A DNA stretch of 64,000 nt from Gammaproteobacteria bacterium (GTDB lineage Bacteria > Pseudomonadota > Gammaproteobacteria > Steroidobacterales > Woeseiaceae): contig JAOTVR010000003.1 in NCBI GenBank assembly GCA_029863305.1, forward strand, positions 37,210 through 101,209. Reading direction: 5' to 3'. Positions 62,710 through 64,000 of this stretch are shown here, one piece after another. The translations under genes and the position numbers were made by a program. How positions within the stretch are numbered: the stretch's first letter is position 1; the number at the start of each line of letters is the position of its first letter. A model generated the notes under the pieces. That model did not search any database, was not told the DNA's origin, and was given only the letters and a program-made list of their open reading frames with translations.

Positions 62710-63873
62710 TCAGGCGGTCTCCAGTTTGAGCAGTCTCGCCAACGTACCGCCGAGGATCGCCTCCCGGTCGTCATCACTAAGACCCGGCACGCTCAGTACA
62801 TGTGCAATCGCGTTGCGGTTCTCCATACCGTAGGGGTAATCCGTACCGAGCACGATCTGGCTAACGCCTGCCTCATTGATCAGATGTTCCAGGTTCCTGG
62901 TCCGATAGATCAGTGAATCGAAGTAGATCTGTCGCAGATATTCGCTGGGCTTCTTCTGTTCCTCACCGCGGCAACCGCGGTCGTTGCTGGTATGACAATG
63001 ATCCGAGCGGCCGATATAGGACGGCAAGAAGCCACCTCCGTGCGCCGCGACGATTTTCAGGCCGGGGTAACGATCGAGGGTGCCTTCGAAAATGAGGTGC
63101 GACAGCGCCACGGTCGTCTCCAGAGGGTTGCCGATGATGTTGCCGAGTCGGCCACGCCCTGCGAAGCGTTCTTCGCCCTGTTCAAATCCCCGCGGGTGCA
63201 GGAAGACGATCACGTCGAGTTCTTCGGCCTTGGCCCAGAAAGGACTGAATCGCGGATCCGCCAGTTCCAGGCCATCGATGCTGCACGTCGTCATGACGCC
63301 GCGGTGTCCCAGTTTCTTTACGGCGTACTCGAGCTGCGACGCTGCCAGATCGGGATGCTGCAGCGCGACAGCACCGATCGGCACAAAACGGTCAGGATGC
63401 GCGGCGCTGACCTCGGCAAGTTTTTCGTTCTGAACCCTGACGATTTTCTCGGCGAGATCGCGATCGGCCCAATGGAAATACTGGCCAACACTGATACTCA
63501 GCGCCTGCACATCGATGCCGGTCGCGTCCATGTCGGCAATCCTGACGGACACGTCCGTCGCCCGACTGAGGGGATTGGGATCATAGGGGTTGCGACCGCC
63601 CAGCGCCTCGTGCCCGTCAATCAAAGGCCAGACGTCCGCAACCTCGGAGTGACAATGAACATCGACGGTCAGCATGCGCTTGCCGTTGACCATGACCGGG
63701 CGCGGAAAGTCGGCCTGCAGCGTATCGGGATCCCTGCTCACTTTTGTCGCATCGGCCAGGGTACTGGCTACCGAGCAACCAACAAAACTGATACCCGCAC
63801 TCGCGGCGAATGCTGCCTTGAGAAATTCACGACGATTTGGAGTGGTCTCTTTCTTTTCGGTTTTTCTGTTCAT
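62710..63873 (-). CDS. Tat-exported amidohydrolase (ACMSD-like)
   Basis: This protein of about 387 residues starts at ATG 63873. The N-terminus has a twin-arginine motif N-R-R-E-F-L-K-A-A, a hydrophobic stretch and a possible lipobox F-V-G-C. The amidohydrolase 2 fold shows D-V-H-C-H near residue 70, H-P-R-G mid-protein, A-A-H-G-G-G-F near residue 265 and G-T-D-Y-P-Y-G near 345. Relatives decarboxylate or hydrolyse aromatic or lactone substrates (for example ACMS or gamma-resorcylate). Export to the periplasm with bound metal is inferred from the Tat signal. Confidence 0.82.
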   Translation of the reverse strand: MNRKTEKKETTPNRREFLKAAFAASAGISFVGCSVASTLADATKVSRDPDTLQADFPRPVMVNGKRMLTVDVHCHSEVADVWPLIDGHEALGGRNPYDPNPLSRATDVSVRIADMDATGIDVQALSISVGQYFHWADRDLAEKIVRVQNEKLAEVSAAHPDRFVPIGAVALQHPDLAASQLEYAVKKLGHRGVMTTCSIDGLELADPRFSPFWAKAEELDVIVFLHPRGFEQGEERFAGRGRLGNIIGNPLETTVALSHLIFEGTLDRYPGLKIVAAHGGGFLPSYIGRSDHCHTSNDRGCRGEEQKKPSEYLRQIYFDSLIYRTRNLEHLINEAGVSQIVLGTDYPYGMENRNAIAHVLSVPGLSDDDREAILGGTLARLLKLETA

Positions 63874-63912
63874 ATCACCTACCCAGGCCATGCATAGTAT
63901 TGTGAAAGATGT

Positions 63913-63999
63913 TCAATCCTGCTGCGGAATGATGGGCAGCAAAACGTGGGACGGAAAATCCGGACCCATGTGAATACTGTTGCCACCCAGCTTGTACGC
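63913..63999 (-). CDS. 3' end of a gene cut by the window edge
   Basis: On the minus strand a frame open from the right edge ends in TGA at 63915-63913 and reads A-Y-K-L-G-G-N-S-I-H-M-G-P-D-F-P-S-H-V-L-L-P-I-I-P-Q-Q-D. It stops 39 nt before the amidohydrolase start, the spacing of an operon neighbour. The family cannot be told from 28 residues. Confidence 0.45.
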   Translation of the reverse strand, partial: AYKLGGNSIHMGPDFPSHVLLPIIPQQD

Positions 64000-64000
64000 T

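Noticed and set aside
1..64000. CRISPR arrays, insertion sequences, prophage, tRNA or rRNA genes
   Set aside because: I saw no regular spacer-repeat array, transposase, phage gene, cloverleaf-like sequence or rRNA signature anywhere in the window.

Overview
The window looks like a chromosomal segment of a moderately GC-rich, free-living Gammaproteobacterium, probably marine or sediment-dwelling. The basis is the gene content: a PrkA-YeaH-SpoVR operon, a DUF2339-DUF3999 pair, many envelope lipoproteins, a Wbp-type surface-polysaccharide locus, and Proteobacteria-like GntR and two-component regulators. The taxon is inferred; there is no rRNA or tRNA here to fix it.

Region 1 (1-12.6 kb, + strand) is one tightly packed operon matching the E. 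coli yge/ygf/xdhD cluster: ygfK (3' part only), ssnA, ygfM, a fused xdhD, a fold-type II PLP enzyme, ygeY, ygeW, yqeA and a threonine-synthase-like PLP enzyme. Such clusters are linked to purine or uric acid breakdown by a molybdenum hydroxylase and to ureido/diamino acid processing that ends in carbamoyl phosphate and ATP. The usual YgeX position is held by a different, longer PLP enzyme, and a second PLP enzyme closes the operon.

Region 2 (12.7-30.1 kb) is mixed: a DUF2339-DUF3999 membrane pair, an LCAT-like lipoprotein hydrolase, an MsbA-like ABC exporter, pyruvate phosphate dikinase beside a class I fructose-bisphosphate aldolase, a secreted M12-type metalloprotease, two small lipoproteins, a YHS-domain protein and an OmpR-type response regulator with its kinase.

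Region 3 (30.3-44.2 kb) is a surface-glycan locus. The minus-strand operon holds a flippase, an iron-sulfur F420-dehydrogenase-beta-like protein, a pyruvyl transferase, a methyltransferase, the WbpB-WbpD-WbpE set for a 2,3-diacetamido uronic acid, a deacetylase-like protein and a glycosyltransferase. The plus strand carries two GT2 and one GT4 glycosyltransferases. Two gene remnants, of a second WbpD-like acyltransferase and of rfbB, lie at the junction and show that the locus has been remodelled. The stretch 35.6-40.9 kb is visibly richer in A+T than its flanks.

Region 4 (44.2-56.1 kb) is a stress-type region: a histidine kinase and response regulator, divergent from pspA, a membrane protein and a von Willebrand A protein; then an orphan ParA-like ATPase; then prkA-yeaH-spoVR; then about 500 bases without a recognised gene and a small cysteine-containing protein.

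Region 5 (56.1-64 kb) is catabolic: a propionyl-CoA synthetase, a two-subunit UxaA/SuyAB-type lyase divergent from a GntR/UTRA regulator with a 16-bp palindromic operator candidate between them, a secreted alpha/beta hydrolase, a Tat-exported amidohydrolase and the 3' end of one more gene at the right edge.
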